Assembly (NCBI RefSeq): GCF_000165425.1
Contig: NW_001798987.1
Coordinates: forward strand, 1-64,000
DNA from: Paramecium tetraurelia
Lineage: Eukaryota; Ciliophora; Oligohymenophorea; Peniculida; Parameciidae
Length of the DNA: 64,000 bases
Direction: 5' to 3'
Position numbers and translations under genes: made by a program. Shown in pieces: positions 29,013-39,904 of the stretch. Numbering within the stretch: the stretch's first letter is position 1; every line of letters begins with the position of its first letter. Under the pieces are notes generated by a model, which was not told the origin of the DNA, ran no database searches, and saw nothing but the letters and a program-made list of their open reading frames with translations.

Positions 29013-29501
29013 CATTTTTATTAATTTACATTAAAATTCTATAAAAAAATTCTACATAGATTAATTTAATCGCTTATCTTTCATTAACCAAATAGTTTTA
29101 TTATTAAATCCATAACTATTAATTTAAAAATCAAAAACTATTTTAGAGATTTCCTGTTTATGTAGATTTCGTATATGTATTAATATCAATTAAATATTTA
29201 CATAATAAACAATTCATTCTTTTAATGTTGTTCATTCTCCTTAGGTTTGTTAGATATTTAAAAAATTAATAAAATTTGTATTATAATGAGAAATTTTATT
29301 TAAATTTTATTATTCTATTTTAATGATAAACAATGTAGACTAGCTCTTAAGAAAATAAATAAATTTTCAAGAAATAAAACACTCAAACATTCTATAAAAT
29401 GTTATTAATATATTGAACTTACAGATTTGATCATAATAAAACTAGTTTAACTTGATTTTTTAAACAGAATATTTTAAAAATCTTATTATTTTTTTTTGTA
29501 A
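29013..29501. other. Intergenic region ahead of the kinesin gene
   Basis: About 490 bp, long for this part of the window. AT-rich with no gene seen. It contains the 3' end of the DUF4215 gene and the promoter of the kinesin gene, including a run of T and A just before the start codon. Confidence 0.5.
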
Positions 29502-31986
29502 ATGAAAAAAGAAAGTGAATGTGTGAAGGTTGTGGTTAGAGTGAGGCCCTTTAATCAGAAAGAGAAAGAAAATAATAGTAAACCTTGTGTGAACGTGGAT
29601 GAAAAATAAAATGTAGTTGAACTATTGAAGGTATGATAAAAGGATAATAAATAGCTTACTGATAATGAGACGAAGTAGTTTTCTTATGATTATGTTTTTG
29701 GAATGAATGCTAAATAATCATACATATACGAAAAGACGGCATTCAATTTAGTAGAATCTGTGATTGATGGGTATAATGGGACAATATTCGCCTATGGTTA
29801 AACAGGTACTTTATATAGTAATTTAAGGGTGTGGAAAGACCTTCACTATGACTGGAGTTCCTGAGAATGTAACTATTTGATTTTAAGCTTTTAGGAAGAA
29901 CTTAAGGGTATCATCCCGAGAACATTCACTCAAATATAGACGATTATCGATACAAACACAGACACAAAGAAGAAATTCTTGGTCAGATGTTCTTTTCTTG
30001 AGATATACAACGAGGAAATTCGGGACTTATTGGGAAAAGATCATAAAGCAAGATTAGAATTAAAAGAGTCTCAAGGTTCTGTCTCAGTAAAGGACTTAAC
30101 CATGGTTACAGTGAAAACTGCTTAGGATATGGATAAATACATGACTCTTGGTTAGAGTAACAGATCTGTTGGAGCCACAGCTATGAATGCACAATCAAGT
30201 AGATCTCACTGCATTTTTACTGTGTATGTTGAAAGTTAGATAGTAGATGCTAAGGGGAGTGAGTTTATCAGAGTAGGAAAACTTAATTTAGTAGATTTAG
30301 CTGGAAGTGAAAGATAGTCTAAGACTCAAGCCACTGGAGACAGACTTAAGGAAGCAACTAAGATTAATTTGTCCTTATCTGCATTGGGCAATGTGATTTC
30401 AGCATTAGTAGATGGGAAAACTCAGCATATTCCTTATAGGGATTCAAAATTAACCAGATTATTGTAAGACTCTTTGGGTGGTAATACTAAAACAGTTATG
30501 ATCACTGCTTTAAGTCCTGCCGATTACAATTATGATGAAACTCTATCTAGTTTAAGGTATGCATCTAGAGCCAAAATGATCAAAAATCAACCTAAGATCA
30601 ATGAGGATCCAAAGGATGCTTTGTTGAAATAATAGGCAGATGAAATTTCAAAATTAAAAGAATAATTATCTAAATTACACAAGAATGGGGGTGGAGGAGG
30701 CTCAGAGAAAGAGATTTAAAATAATAGTAATGCTAATCAGAGTTTTTATGCAAATTTGAAGAAATAATAAGAGAATCTTGAAATTGAAAAGATTAAAACT
30801 GATGAAGTGTAGAAGGAACTTCAAAAACTGAAATAAGATAATGAGAGGTTAATGAAGGAAAGGATGGAAAAAGAGGAATAGATGTCCAGACAAAAATAAA
30901 GAGAGCTTGAGTAATTGATAAAAGATAATGAAAAGTTATAAAAGGAAAAAGAAAAGGTATTAGAACAAATAGCAGAAAAGGAGTAAAAAGCTGTAGAGGA
31001 ATAAAATTTAAGGTAGAAATTGGAAGAGTTAATGCAAGCAAAAGAGAAGATGGTTGTTACAGGAGGAAAAGCAAGTGAAGAAGAAAAAAAGAAGTATCGT
31101 TTATAATAGAAGAAGTTGAAATAATAAAGTCAAGAACATGAGCAATTATTGGAAGAAAGAGAGAAACAGAAGGATGAATTGTATGAGATTGAACAAAAAT
31201 ATCAATCAGTCTAAGAAGAAATTGAAGCCTTAAGGAAAAAAAATTTGAGATTGAGGAAAGCCCATAAAGAGGCAATGGTAGAAATAAAGGATATTCAAAA
31301 AGAAAATGAGCAGGATAAAGAAGAATTACTTGAAAGTATTAGAGGTTTGGAAAGAGAAAATACATTATATTTACGAATATTGTTAACTTTGTTTAAAGAG
31401 GATGAATTATAGAGTCTTAAGGGCGATTGTGTTTATGATGAAGAAAAGAAAGATTATAAGGTCCCTCCTTTTATCTTTAAGTAGAATAAGGTGTCCTATC
31501 CTTCCTTGCCTTACAAAGAAGGTATTTTTTTAATTTATTTTTTAACTAGCTCAGGAGTATATTGAAAATCTTAAAGATTAAAGACAATTACAAATTAACC
31601 CTAAGCAGGATATGCTTGAGAATCCTATTAGAAACAATAGTAAGGTGCGTTCTGAGGAAGTCTAATTAAGATCAAATAGTCAAGGGTTTGATTAAAAAGC
31701 CAGATAAAATCAAATGTTGTTATAACAGAAGTAATAGGTGTAAGAATTAGAGAAAATGTATCCAGCCTCATAAACACCTTAGTTGGAGAAAAAACAAAAA
31801 GTATAGCTGAGTCCTATTGAAAATAAATCTGACCGGCCTCCTTCTACTCAACATAGTGATAAAAACATTTTCAAATAATCTCCTTTAACAAAATAGAAAG
31901 AACTTCAAGTTCCCTAGAAACCACTTAGCAAAATTCCTTTAGGAAAACTACCGCCAGATATTGATAGAAAGAATTATCATTATTGA
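29502..31986 (+). CDS. Kinesin-2-like motor protein
   Basis: 794-residue plus-end-directed microtubule motor. The N-terminal motor domain has the P-loop GQTGCGKT (about residue 92), switch I NAQSSRSH and switch II DLAGSER. The neck reads [11 protein letters not shown], which is diagnostic of the kinesin-2 (KIF3/OSM-3) family that drives anterograde intraflagellar transport. A Gly-rich hinge (NGGGGGS), a long Lys/Glu/Gln coiled coil and a Gln/Pro-rich tail follow. Four introns (29631-29654, 29806-29827, 29869-29894, 31522-31549) bring the model to an exact multiple of three. The second intron ends in AAG. In this ciliate the protein is expected in cilia or at basal bodies. It ends 49 bp from the convergent YTH gene. 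Confidence 0.93.
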
Positions 31987-32035
31987 GAGGAGATTTAATT
32001 TGGTATGTCTAAATATTAACAATAATATAAATTGA

Positions 32036-33336
32036 TCAATTCTTTTAAACAGAAGTTTATGCTTAGCTTTTCTCAACATATTCCACTTCATTCTTATTGG
32101 GGTATTTTTTGGTTTTTTCAATTTTTGTTCTTTTTTATAATTACTAATTATTTATTTAGAATCTTTAGTCCAATGAAAAGTTTTAGACCTCTCCATTAGA
32201 TTCGGGATTTTGCTATTGTTCAAATCCTTAATTTTGAGAGTATTATTGTTATTAATTTTATCTAGCAGGTTTTTCGTAATTTTGCTGCTTGCCATATTGT
32301 TGTTTATTGCTGTTTTATTATTGATAATATTGATTCTAATAAAATCCGTTGTTTTGTTACCAATATTGAGGAGTCTATTGAAATTAATAACCTAAAATAA
32401 TTAAATTTTATATACCAACTTATTATTATTAATAATAATAAGGTTAGTAAGGTTATTAATAATAATATTATTAGCCATAAGGAGGTTAATAGTATCCCCC
32501 TTAAGACTTTCGATTGTTTTTTTTCCTCTCGTAGGATGCAACTGAGAAGGAGAATGGGATAGTTTCAAAGACAGAGGAGAGTTCCTTGAATTTCTTCTCA
32601 AATCTTTGGTTGTTTGTTCTTTCCTCTCTATTTTCAAACTGTTGAATTATAAAATAACAATACTTCCAATTTATCTAGTTGAGGAAATTCTTCAAATAAG
32701 CTTTTATTGGAGACTTCATTTTGAAATATTTTTGTCATTTTGATGCCATTTTCATTTGATAATTCTGTGCAATCTATCAAATCATAAACTGATTTCAAGG
32801 TTTCTTCACTACCTTCTAACTTTTGAATTTGCTTGATATTTTCGAATAGCTTAAATGAAAGATCCTTAATATACAACTAAATGATAAATGATGCTCATAC
32901 CCATTCTATTGAAAATGTGCCAAACCATTTATTTTCAATTAACCAAAACTTAAAGTGGAATTTAGGATTGAATGCAGAAGTTAGCTTTGCCATTCCGCTA
33001 AAGCACATACTATTAATTTCTGTAAAGAACAGATAAACTTCTTATTTCTTATTTGTGAATGCTTCGTGTAATCGTTCGTTTTTACGAGATGAGCTATTAT
33101 CTTATTAATCATTTACCTCGTCCAAATGCCGTACTTCATAGCTCTATGGACATTGTCTTCTCCTTATGTTCTTATAATAAAGAATTTGCATTCTTCTAAA
33201 TTGTTAAATTCGTGATTAAGGTTGATTTTTGCTAAAGAGGGAAATTTCTTTCGGATCTAGTTGATATCGTCATAACTTTCTAATGATATGAAGGGAGGCT
33301 AAGAATATGGAAATGCTATACTTGATCGTTCATCAT
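32036..33336 (-). CDS. YTH-domain m6A reader with Q/Y-rich C-terminal tail
   Basis: 393-residue RNA-binding protein. The YTH domain (about residues 40-160) has the stretches FFIIRTQGEDNVHRAMKYG, VYLFFTEINSMCFSGMA and NKWFGTFSIEWLYIKD. Trp64 (KYGIW) and Trp116/Trp122 sit where the aromatic cage that holds N6-methyladenosine lies; the last two are one residue further apart than in human YTHDF1. From about residue 200 the chain is low-complexity, rich in Gln, Tyr, Asn and Pro (GGYYQPPYGQQYYYQQPY), like a prion-like domain. In YTHDF proteins such a region precedes the YTH domain; here it follows it. Five introns (33299-33321, 33094-33116, 32877-32900, 32639-32663, 32392-32415) were needed; the first exon has only 15 bases. 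The total is an exact multiple of three. Likely role: binding methylated mRNA and promoting granule formation. Confidence 0.87.
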
Positions 33337-33408
33337 TTGCTTAAATAAAAATAAAAGATTTAAATAATTTCTGAAATATATTTAATTGATCATCATTATG
33401 AAACCAAA

Positions 33409-34411
33409 TCAATCGACAGCAGTGTTTATTTTCTCAAATCTTTTCTCCGTATTACTCCATATCACCCCATTCGAAGGCAATTGTCTAAAGCTAGGCAGCA
33501 AAATTTAAAATAAATATTTGAAATCACCAAACACTTATTTTAAATTTTCAATTATTTCCTCTCTCTCATAGGTAGTTTTTCTGTTTCTGTCCATAAATTC
33601 AATTGCAGTAAACCCCCTGAGAACTAAGAACCAATTCCACCCTCCAAAACATCCCATCGACCAAGATAATGCAAGTTCAAGGACCCACAAAGTGGAAAAC
33701 AAAGAACTTCTTTTATTTTTAAAATCTTCAAAATCTGTGGAAAAAACAATATTTAAATTTAATAAAGTAAAAAAGGAAGTACCTAAGAATATGTAAGTGA
33801 GAAATAGAACAAAGTATCTATGATTTTAGTGACCAACACAATTATCAATCCAAGGACAATGGTGATCCATTTTCAATACACATTTGTTACATATGCTGCA
33901 ATGATGAGTTCTTTTAGGTTTAGGCAATAAACACGAATTACAAAATCCTAAAGTAGATTGATCCAAAGTGTTGGCTTGTTAGGCATTATTAGCTTCTAAT
34001 TTTGGTGTGTAGTTAAATTTTAGATATCTTAAATTAGGATTAGGATTGTTCTCTAGTTAGTTTTCATTATTTTCTATGTCATTTTAAATAGGGATAAAAT
34101 ACTAATTTGTAGTACCTGGAGAAACTTAAATTACAAAGGTGTAGTTTAGGATTACATTGAAGCCTACGATAAAAAATAATTGTACTTAATAGTAGTCCAA
34201 CAAGGAGAATTGCAATAGTTAGATAGGTATTCGAATAAACCAAATGATATTGCATTGCGGTGTCAAATATGAAGGAATAAATGATGGTTGAAATGAGCAG
34301 ATAGCAAAATACGATTAGGAGTTTACTAAAGCAGGAGAGTATTTTATTCAAAGAGTATTTTTTTTGTGCTTTATTTAAATTAGATTAGTAATCCTCTTGT
34401 AATTGTTACAT
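33409..34411 (-). CDS. DHHC-type palmitoyltransferase
   Basis: 327-residue S-acyltransferase that attaches palmitate to cysteines of membrane proteins. Two N-terminal transmembrane segments (about residues 25-75) precede the cysteine-rich domain with [20 protein letters not shown] and the catalytic DHHC ([20 protein letters not shown]). Two more hydrophobic segments follow, then GFTAIEF, which takes the place of the family's TTxE motif. The C-terminus is cytoplasmic. One short intron of 19 nt (34116-34134, ending CAG) restores the frame, and the model length is then a multiple of three. The YTH gene starts 72 bp downstream in the same direction. Confidence 0.9.
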
Positions 34412-34682
34412 TAATTTAATTATTTAGTATTAAATACATATAATTCTCTCTTATTTATAAAATTATATAACGACTATATTGTGATAAGATTTTAGCTGAC
34501 ATCAGTTGGAGGAATTTAAATTCAAGTATGCTCGATTTAGAAAAGGCAGAATCGAATTGACTTGGCTTTCTAGGAGCTAAGAATATTTAAGGAGGTTTAA
34601 AATTCTTCAAAAAATATCTTTTAGAAGAATAATAAATATGTTTAAACAAATATGTTAAATATGTTAAATCGTAACAAAAATA

Positions 34683-35021
34683 TCATTTAATACAAATAAA
34701 AGATTAATTTACTATCTAGAGAGCCCTACAAATGTGACATTTTAAGGTTTATGAATGTTATATCGAGATAATTTGATTTAAATCATCTTAACACAAGACA
34801 TGTCCACATAATAATTTAACTGTATTTTCTTCATTTAGATGACAAAAACATATGGGACACTCCTCCTCCTTGTATGAAGAATCCGTTTAAGTTGTAAGTA
34901 TGAATTATGGAGTCTCTTCTTCTTCTTCAATGAATGCATTTTAACGAATCAATGTCGGAGGAGGTAACATCAATTCATCTAGATCCATTTCATCATAATT
35001 ATAACTATCGGTGCCTTCCAT
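34683..35021 (-). CDS. Small RING-finger protein
   Basis: 112-residue intronless protein. The N-terminal half is acidic and disordered (DEMDLDELMLPPP, EEEEETPQ). The C-terminal half is a RING finger: CPIC, then LLCGHVLCQDDL, then KCHICR. The position of the sixth zinc ligand, usually Cys, is Asp here, which some RINGs tolerate. Probably an E3 ubiquitin ligase or a RING-mediated adaptor; the substrate cannot be guessed. About 270 bp of intergenic DNA separates its stop from the DHHC gene. Confidence 0.75.
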
Positions 35022-35306
35022 CGATTTCTTTTGCTTTTTAAATAAGCTTTATTTTTTTAATTTTTATTAAACATCTCATTGTGTTCCCATATAAATAGGG
35101 AATTCAAGATTTAAAAGTTTATCCTGTCCTATATGGCTTCAGAACATTCCAATAAAAGTTGGTAATTGTTATTCTAACTTAATGGAAACCCAATTCGCAT
35201 TTAAAAAAGGGAAAAGCTTTTCCTTCTCATACCCTAAGATTAATTCTAAATATTAATCATAAATTCATCAATTAAATTAAAATAGTTTATAATTCTTGAA
35301 AAATAA

Positions 35307-35813
35307 ATGTGGAAAATAATGTTATTGTCTTGTTTGATTATGTTTGGGTAATCGGCCCTCTAGCCCTCCGTATTGAATTTTATGCAAGGATATGCCTTCG
35401 GAGTGGGAATGGGAGACGAAGTTCCAGAGATTATGGATTGCGTATTGGATGTCATTCTAGTCAAGCCTTAATGGGATATAATACTGAAATAATTCAAATA
35501 AGGCGGTGCTATCAATATTTGGAATGGTTTGACTGACATATTATTCTCTTTTGATCAGTTTGCTCAATAATGTGGAAACACAACTATTGGGTTGAACAAA
35601 ATTCAGAAACAAATAAGAAAGATTTTCACAAGTTTATATTTCGGTTACTTTTTAGCTCCTAAGTTATTCAAGTAGGTGATAGAGAATCTGAGTCAAGAAA
35701 GTGAGAAAGTATCAGAATTATCTTGTTAATTTGTAGAATTAATGACGGAAAAAGATACATACTAAAGTGGCTATGTAATTGGATAACTGGTTTCAATAGT
35801 ATTTGAAATTTGA
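35307..35813 (+). CDS. Secreted or lumenal protein of unknown function
   Basis: 168-residue protein without introns. It begins with a signal peptide (MWKIMLLSCLIMFGQSAL), so it enters the secretory pathway. The mature part has a glycine-containing segment (QGYAFGVGMGDEVPEI) and is helical with three further Cys residues, suggesting at least one disulfide. No known motif is seen. It lies just ahead of the transporter gene in the same direction, 64 bp apart. I do not recognise the family. Confidence 0.7.
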
Positions 35814-35877
35814 GATTATAGCTAGCATTACATAATTAAATATTTATTAATATTATCAAAGAACACAGAATTATCCA

Positions 35878-37309
35878 ATGAAGAAATTTCACGCATTTTT
35901 AATCTTCTCTACATGCAATATGTTCGTTTCTATGTGTGGATCTCTCATTACTCCCTTCTTTCCCCCTTACGCCGATAAAAAAGGAATATCCTAGACCACT
36001 TTGGGATTGATAATAGCTGCTGGTCCCTTCGGTGGATTATTAGCTTCAATTATAATTGCTAAAACTTTGAATCACGTAAAATTTTATACCATATTTCTAG
36101 AGAAACAGGAACAAATACATATTAATTGGAGTGTTGGGAGAACCTCTAAGTTTACTGTTTTTTTCCTTGACTGACCTTTTTGAAGATAAAGTTCCGATCA
36201 TCATAATTGCATCTATAGGGAGATTTATAGGAGGAATTGTATTAAAAATATAATATATAAAGGGAACATCCTTATTTTTGACACCTTTCTTTGGGTATAT
36301 TCCAATTTTATACCCCAAAGATGTTGAAAAAAAAGTGAGCATTAGTGAAGCATTTAGTAGCGTAGGATTTTTTGCTGGGCCTGCATTGGGATCAGCTCTG
36401 TATGCTTTGGGAGGTTACTTGACTCCGTTCCTAGTATTTAGTTCGTTTGGATTCCTCTCGTTGCCATTTTTATATGCAGCATTGTAATCTGTGGGGCCAA
36501 AAAAATATTAAGTGGAAGTGTAAAGATAGATTGCAGAAATCGAGGAAACAAAGAAGTTGACAGAAATTTAGCAAACTCTTTTGGCAACTCAATAATTAGA
36601 TGGGGAACAACGATTAACTTTCCTTTCTTTGGTTCAACATTACCCAGTTGTTGTTATTTTTTGGGTTATAACCCTAGTAAACATTTGCATGACATACTTC
36701 CAACCAATCTTATCAATCTACTTTACAAAGCAATACGATTTTGACGAGGGCTAAATCGGCTTCATCATGACGATAGTATCCTTGGCTTACACTTTAGGAT
36801 GTTATCTTTGCGGATATAATAGAAACTATAAACGAGAAGTAATTTAAAATTGTTATAATATTCTAGATGGCTTGCATTTGTTTGTTTTTCTTTGGTTGTT
36901 CCTATTTCTTGGCTGGTCCTGACACTGAACTCATTCAAGTTCCCCATAAATTGTGGATTGCTCTGATGGCACAGTTCTTATTGGGAGTTTTGAGTGGTCC
37001 TGCTTATGTTCCTTCTCTGCCTGTGTTGAATGAATTCTTGTTGTTCCATTATCCAATTCAGACCATCAGAGTGGCCACTTATTCTTCTGCTTTGTAAATA
37101 TAGGGAATTAATTTCATTTTAGATTGACTAGTGGAATGTTTATTGGTCAGTTAACTGGACCCATAATTGCAGGTATTTTGGGGGATGAATATGGATTTGA
37201 ACGAGCTTGCAGTATTTTGGGAGTCATCATTATTGTCACGTCGTTTATCTATGTTCCAATCATATTTATGAAGTCTAAAAAAGAAAATAAATAAGCATTA
37301 TTATCATGA
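35878..37309 (+). CDS. Major facilitator transporter, SLC18-like
   Basis: 441-residue membrane transporter. There are about 12 hydrophobic segments in two halves, separated by a charged cytoplasmic loop (about residues 200-235). Motifs seen are GPFGGLLAS in the first half and SSVGFFAGPALGSALY, like the GPxxG motif of the vesicular amine and polyamine transporters (SLC18 family). Substrate unknown: vesicular or plasma-membrane export of small organic cations is the best guess. Four introns (36076-36100, 36239-36262, 36839-36866, 37094-37122) give an exact reading frame. Intron 2 ends in AAAG rather than TAG. Confidence 0.82.
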
Positions 37310-37390
37310 TCATTTGTATATAAAAATTGACATCAATAATTTAATATTTTTGTTCATTTTTTTCTGTTTTCCTCACTTTAACCTTTCAAT

Positions 37391-37418
37391 TTTTGGCGCT
37401 ATTAATTTAATGCCAAAA
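37391..37418 (+). promoter_or_regulatory. E2F-like inverted repeat in the CDT1 promoter
   Basis: TTTTGGCGC at 37391-37399 matches the E2F/DP consensus TTTSSCGC. The inverted half GCCAAAA follows at 37412-37418, so TTTTGGC and GCCAAAA form an inverted repeat with a 14-base spacer. It lies 62-89 bp before the CDT1 start codon, in the 170 bp between two genes, and is strikingly GC-rich for this DNA. CDT1 is a classic S-phase gene under E2F control in animals and plants. Confidence 0.5.
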
Positions 37419-37479
37419 TGTGGGGTTTATAGCTTCAGAAGCGCAATTTCGGAACATAATAATTAATAATAACAAGAGA

Positions 37480-38406
37480 ATGAGTAGCAACAAACTAATA
37501 AAAACTTAGTCAGAACAATAAACCAATGGTGAAGATGAATCCACAAGACATCTAAACGATATCATAGGTGTGAAACCTACTCAAATCGAATAACTTCCTT
37601 CTTACTCCATCAATTTTAGAAGTCTGAGACAAAGGTATGGCTCAATTTAAGATTAATATCCATTACCACTTAAATTTGAATAATTATTATAAACTATGAA
37701 AATCATAGAACAGACTTATTGGAAAAAGAAGAAGCCAATCATTTATGAAATTAAAACCAATGCTTTCAAAATCTTATAAATTGGATAATTATTAAAACTC
37801 GATTAAGAACTTTACGACATTAAAATTGTTGAAAAATCTGTGCAAATCACTCCCAACGATGTCCCTATTGAGAATTTGCCTGCATTTCAGCCTTTTGCTC
37901 AACAATTAGCTCCTATCTTCGAGAACAGGATAGCTGGAGTCAGAAGCAAACTGGATCGATTAGTATAATAAGTTCATGAAAAATATCTAGATGTGATAGG
38001 TGAATCGGATTTCAATGAGCAATCAATGAAATTCAAAGTCTATCATCCTACATTTGACCTTAATTTGGTCCCTGACATCATCCCATAACAATTACCCTTC
38101 TAAATTTATTCAGAAGAACAGAGAGTTCAACTGTAGTAGATCATCGAGAATACAATTCAATACTTCACTAAGAGAACGGTCTCCTTTATGTTCTATCCCA
38201 ACCTGGTTAATTATTTGTTGACAAAGATCGAGATGAATAAAGAGCAGATGGAAAAATATATACAGTTTTTGATGAAGGTTCAACCTGATTTTCTGTAGAT
38301 TACTAATTAAAAGAAGGAGTAACTAAAAGCGAAATGGATAATCTAAATTAATAAGTCAAGTACTGTAGAAAATCAAATTCAATAATTGAGAACTTATTTT
38401 TATTGA
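37480..38406 (+). CDS. CDT1: CDT1-like DNA replication licensing factor
   Basis: 308-residue intronless protein. An N-terminal disordered stretch is followed by a CDT1 fold: LPSYSINFRSLRQ starts the region that binds geminin in animals, then PIIYEIKTNAFKILQIGQL. The best signature is HPTFDLNLVPDIIPQQLP (about residues 190-207), very close to the HPRFNVDEVPDIEP motif of animal CDT1. The C-terminal part is a winged-helix-like region that loads the MCM helicase in other eukaryotes. Role: licensing origins in G1. Short for CDT1 (most are 400-600 residues), lacking the long N-terminal regulatory tail with a clear PIP box. Assigned from motif order, not from a search. Confidence 0.68.
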
Positions 38407-38674
38407 TTGGATATATGTATATTTCTTTAGTTTTGAGCATTGTTACATTTTCTATTGATTAAAATAAGTATGAATTTAGTTTAAAAATAATAACCCAATT
38501 TCTCTACAATAACTCAATAAGATTAATTAATCCTGGAGGGTGGAGTGTCCTAAGATATAGTATTGAAGGCATGAGTGTGAAATTCGAGTCGATTAATTTA
38601 CATAATATAAATAATTATTTTAAAAATTAGTGAAATTAATGATAAAGAAATAACCAACAAAACAAGCCACTAGG

Positions 38675-39886
38675 ATGCAAACCTAAGCTAATGATTAATA
38701 AGAAGTTATAGCAGTAAATTAATTTTGTAATGATTAAAGCAAAGTCAACAGGCAGCTAAATACACTTTAAATTAAATTGTCGGTAATGGAACATTTGGAA
38801 TGGTTTATTTGGTATGTGTCATCACTATAGCATAGGCAACAAACAGTTAGAGCAACGAAAAGGTGGCGATTAAAAAGGTGTTTCAAGACAAAAGATATAA
38901 GAATAGGGAACACTTGATAATTTAGGAGTTGAATCATCCCTGTGTTATAAAATTGAAGGAAGCCTTTTTCACCCAAGGAGACAAGGTAAAACAGTATATC
39001 CATAGGAAAGGGCGATGACGTGTATTTGAATTTGGTCATGGATTACATTCCTGATACGCTGAGCAAGGTTATTAGATATTACAAAAAGGCAAAACAACCA
39101 TTTCCTGCTGTTCTATTAAAAATTTATAGTTACTAGATGTTTCGAGCATTAGCCTATTTAGAAGGTAAGCACCATGAGTATCAAATAGGGATTGGCATTT
39201 GCCATCGAGATATAAAACCATAGAATATTCTTGTGGATCCGAATTCGCATGTTTTGAAAATATGCGATTTCGGATCAGCCAAAAGACTGCAGAAGGGTGA
39301 GCCAAATGTGGCTTACATATGTTCACGTTATTATAGAGCCCCCGAATTGATATTCGGAGCCACAGAATACAGCACAGCGATAGACACTTGGTCGATTGGT
39401 TGTGTGATAGCTGAGATGCTGATTGGAGAACCTTTGTTCCCTGGAGAAAGTGCCACTGATTAACTGGTCGAGATCATCAAAATATTGGGCACTCCCACTG
39501 TTGAGCAGGTCAAACAGATGAACCCTATGCACAAGGAATTTAAATTCCCTCAGATCAAGAATCACCCATGGAATAAAGTACATGAGTCTCATTCATTCGA
39601 TGTAGGTGTTCCAGAAGTTCAAGCCTGATCCGTTGTTTGTCGATTTGATATCGAAAATAATGTTGTATCCTCCCAGAGAGAGGTTGAGACCATTGGAGGC
39701 GTTGTCTCATCCATTTTTCAATGAAATAAGAGACGAAAAGTTTGGAATCCCTAATGTAAAGTTACCAAACTTTTTTGATTTCACCAAAGGTATGAAATGA
39801 TATTGAAATTCGTAGAGGAATTGGGAATACAGCCTGAAATAGCATTTAAATTAACTCCGTAGTGGTATTAGTAAAAGAGGATATGA
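38675..39886 (+). CDS. GSK3: Glycogen synthase kinase 3 (shaggy-like)
   Basis: 352-residue Ser/Thr kinase. Gly loop [11 protein letters not shown], catalytic Lys in VAIKKVF, HRDIKPQN catalytic loop, CDFGSAKRL, and the GSK3 hallmark [20 protein letters not shown] with the activation-loop Tyr. [11 protein letters not shown] and the C-terminal region also match GSK3. It phosphorylates primed substrates in many pathways. Six introns (38714-38739, 38812-38835, 38986-39010, 39165-39188, 39578-39605, 39790-39815) were placed by homology, and the result is an exact multiple of three. Introns 2 and 3 end in CATAG and GAAAG, chosen over earlier AG sites to keep the frame. Paramecium has many GSK3 paralogs. 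Confidence 0.95.
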
Positions 39887-39904
39887 ACTTAATTATTTTA
39901 ATAA

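Noticed and set aside
30793-31275. Hydrophobic open frames antisense to the kinesin coiled coil
   Set aside because: The Leu/Phe-rich peptides are the mirror of Lys/Glu codons of the coiled coil on the other strand.
32401-32637. Asn/Ile-rich protein frame after the YTH domain
   Set aside because: It opens with a non-ATG codon and is the out-of-frame reading of the Q/Y-rich tail. The 25-nt intron at 32639-32663 joins the YTH domain to the tail in exact frame instead.
33409-33480. Upstream extension of the YTH gene into the end of the DHHC gene
   Set aside because: The frame is open for some distance but has no Met; the 15-base first exon with a canonical 23-nt intron explains the start better.
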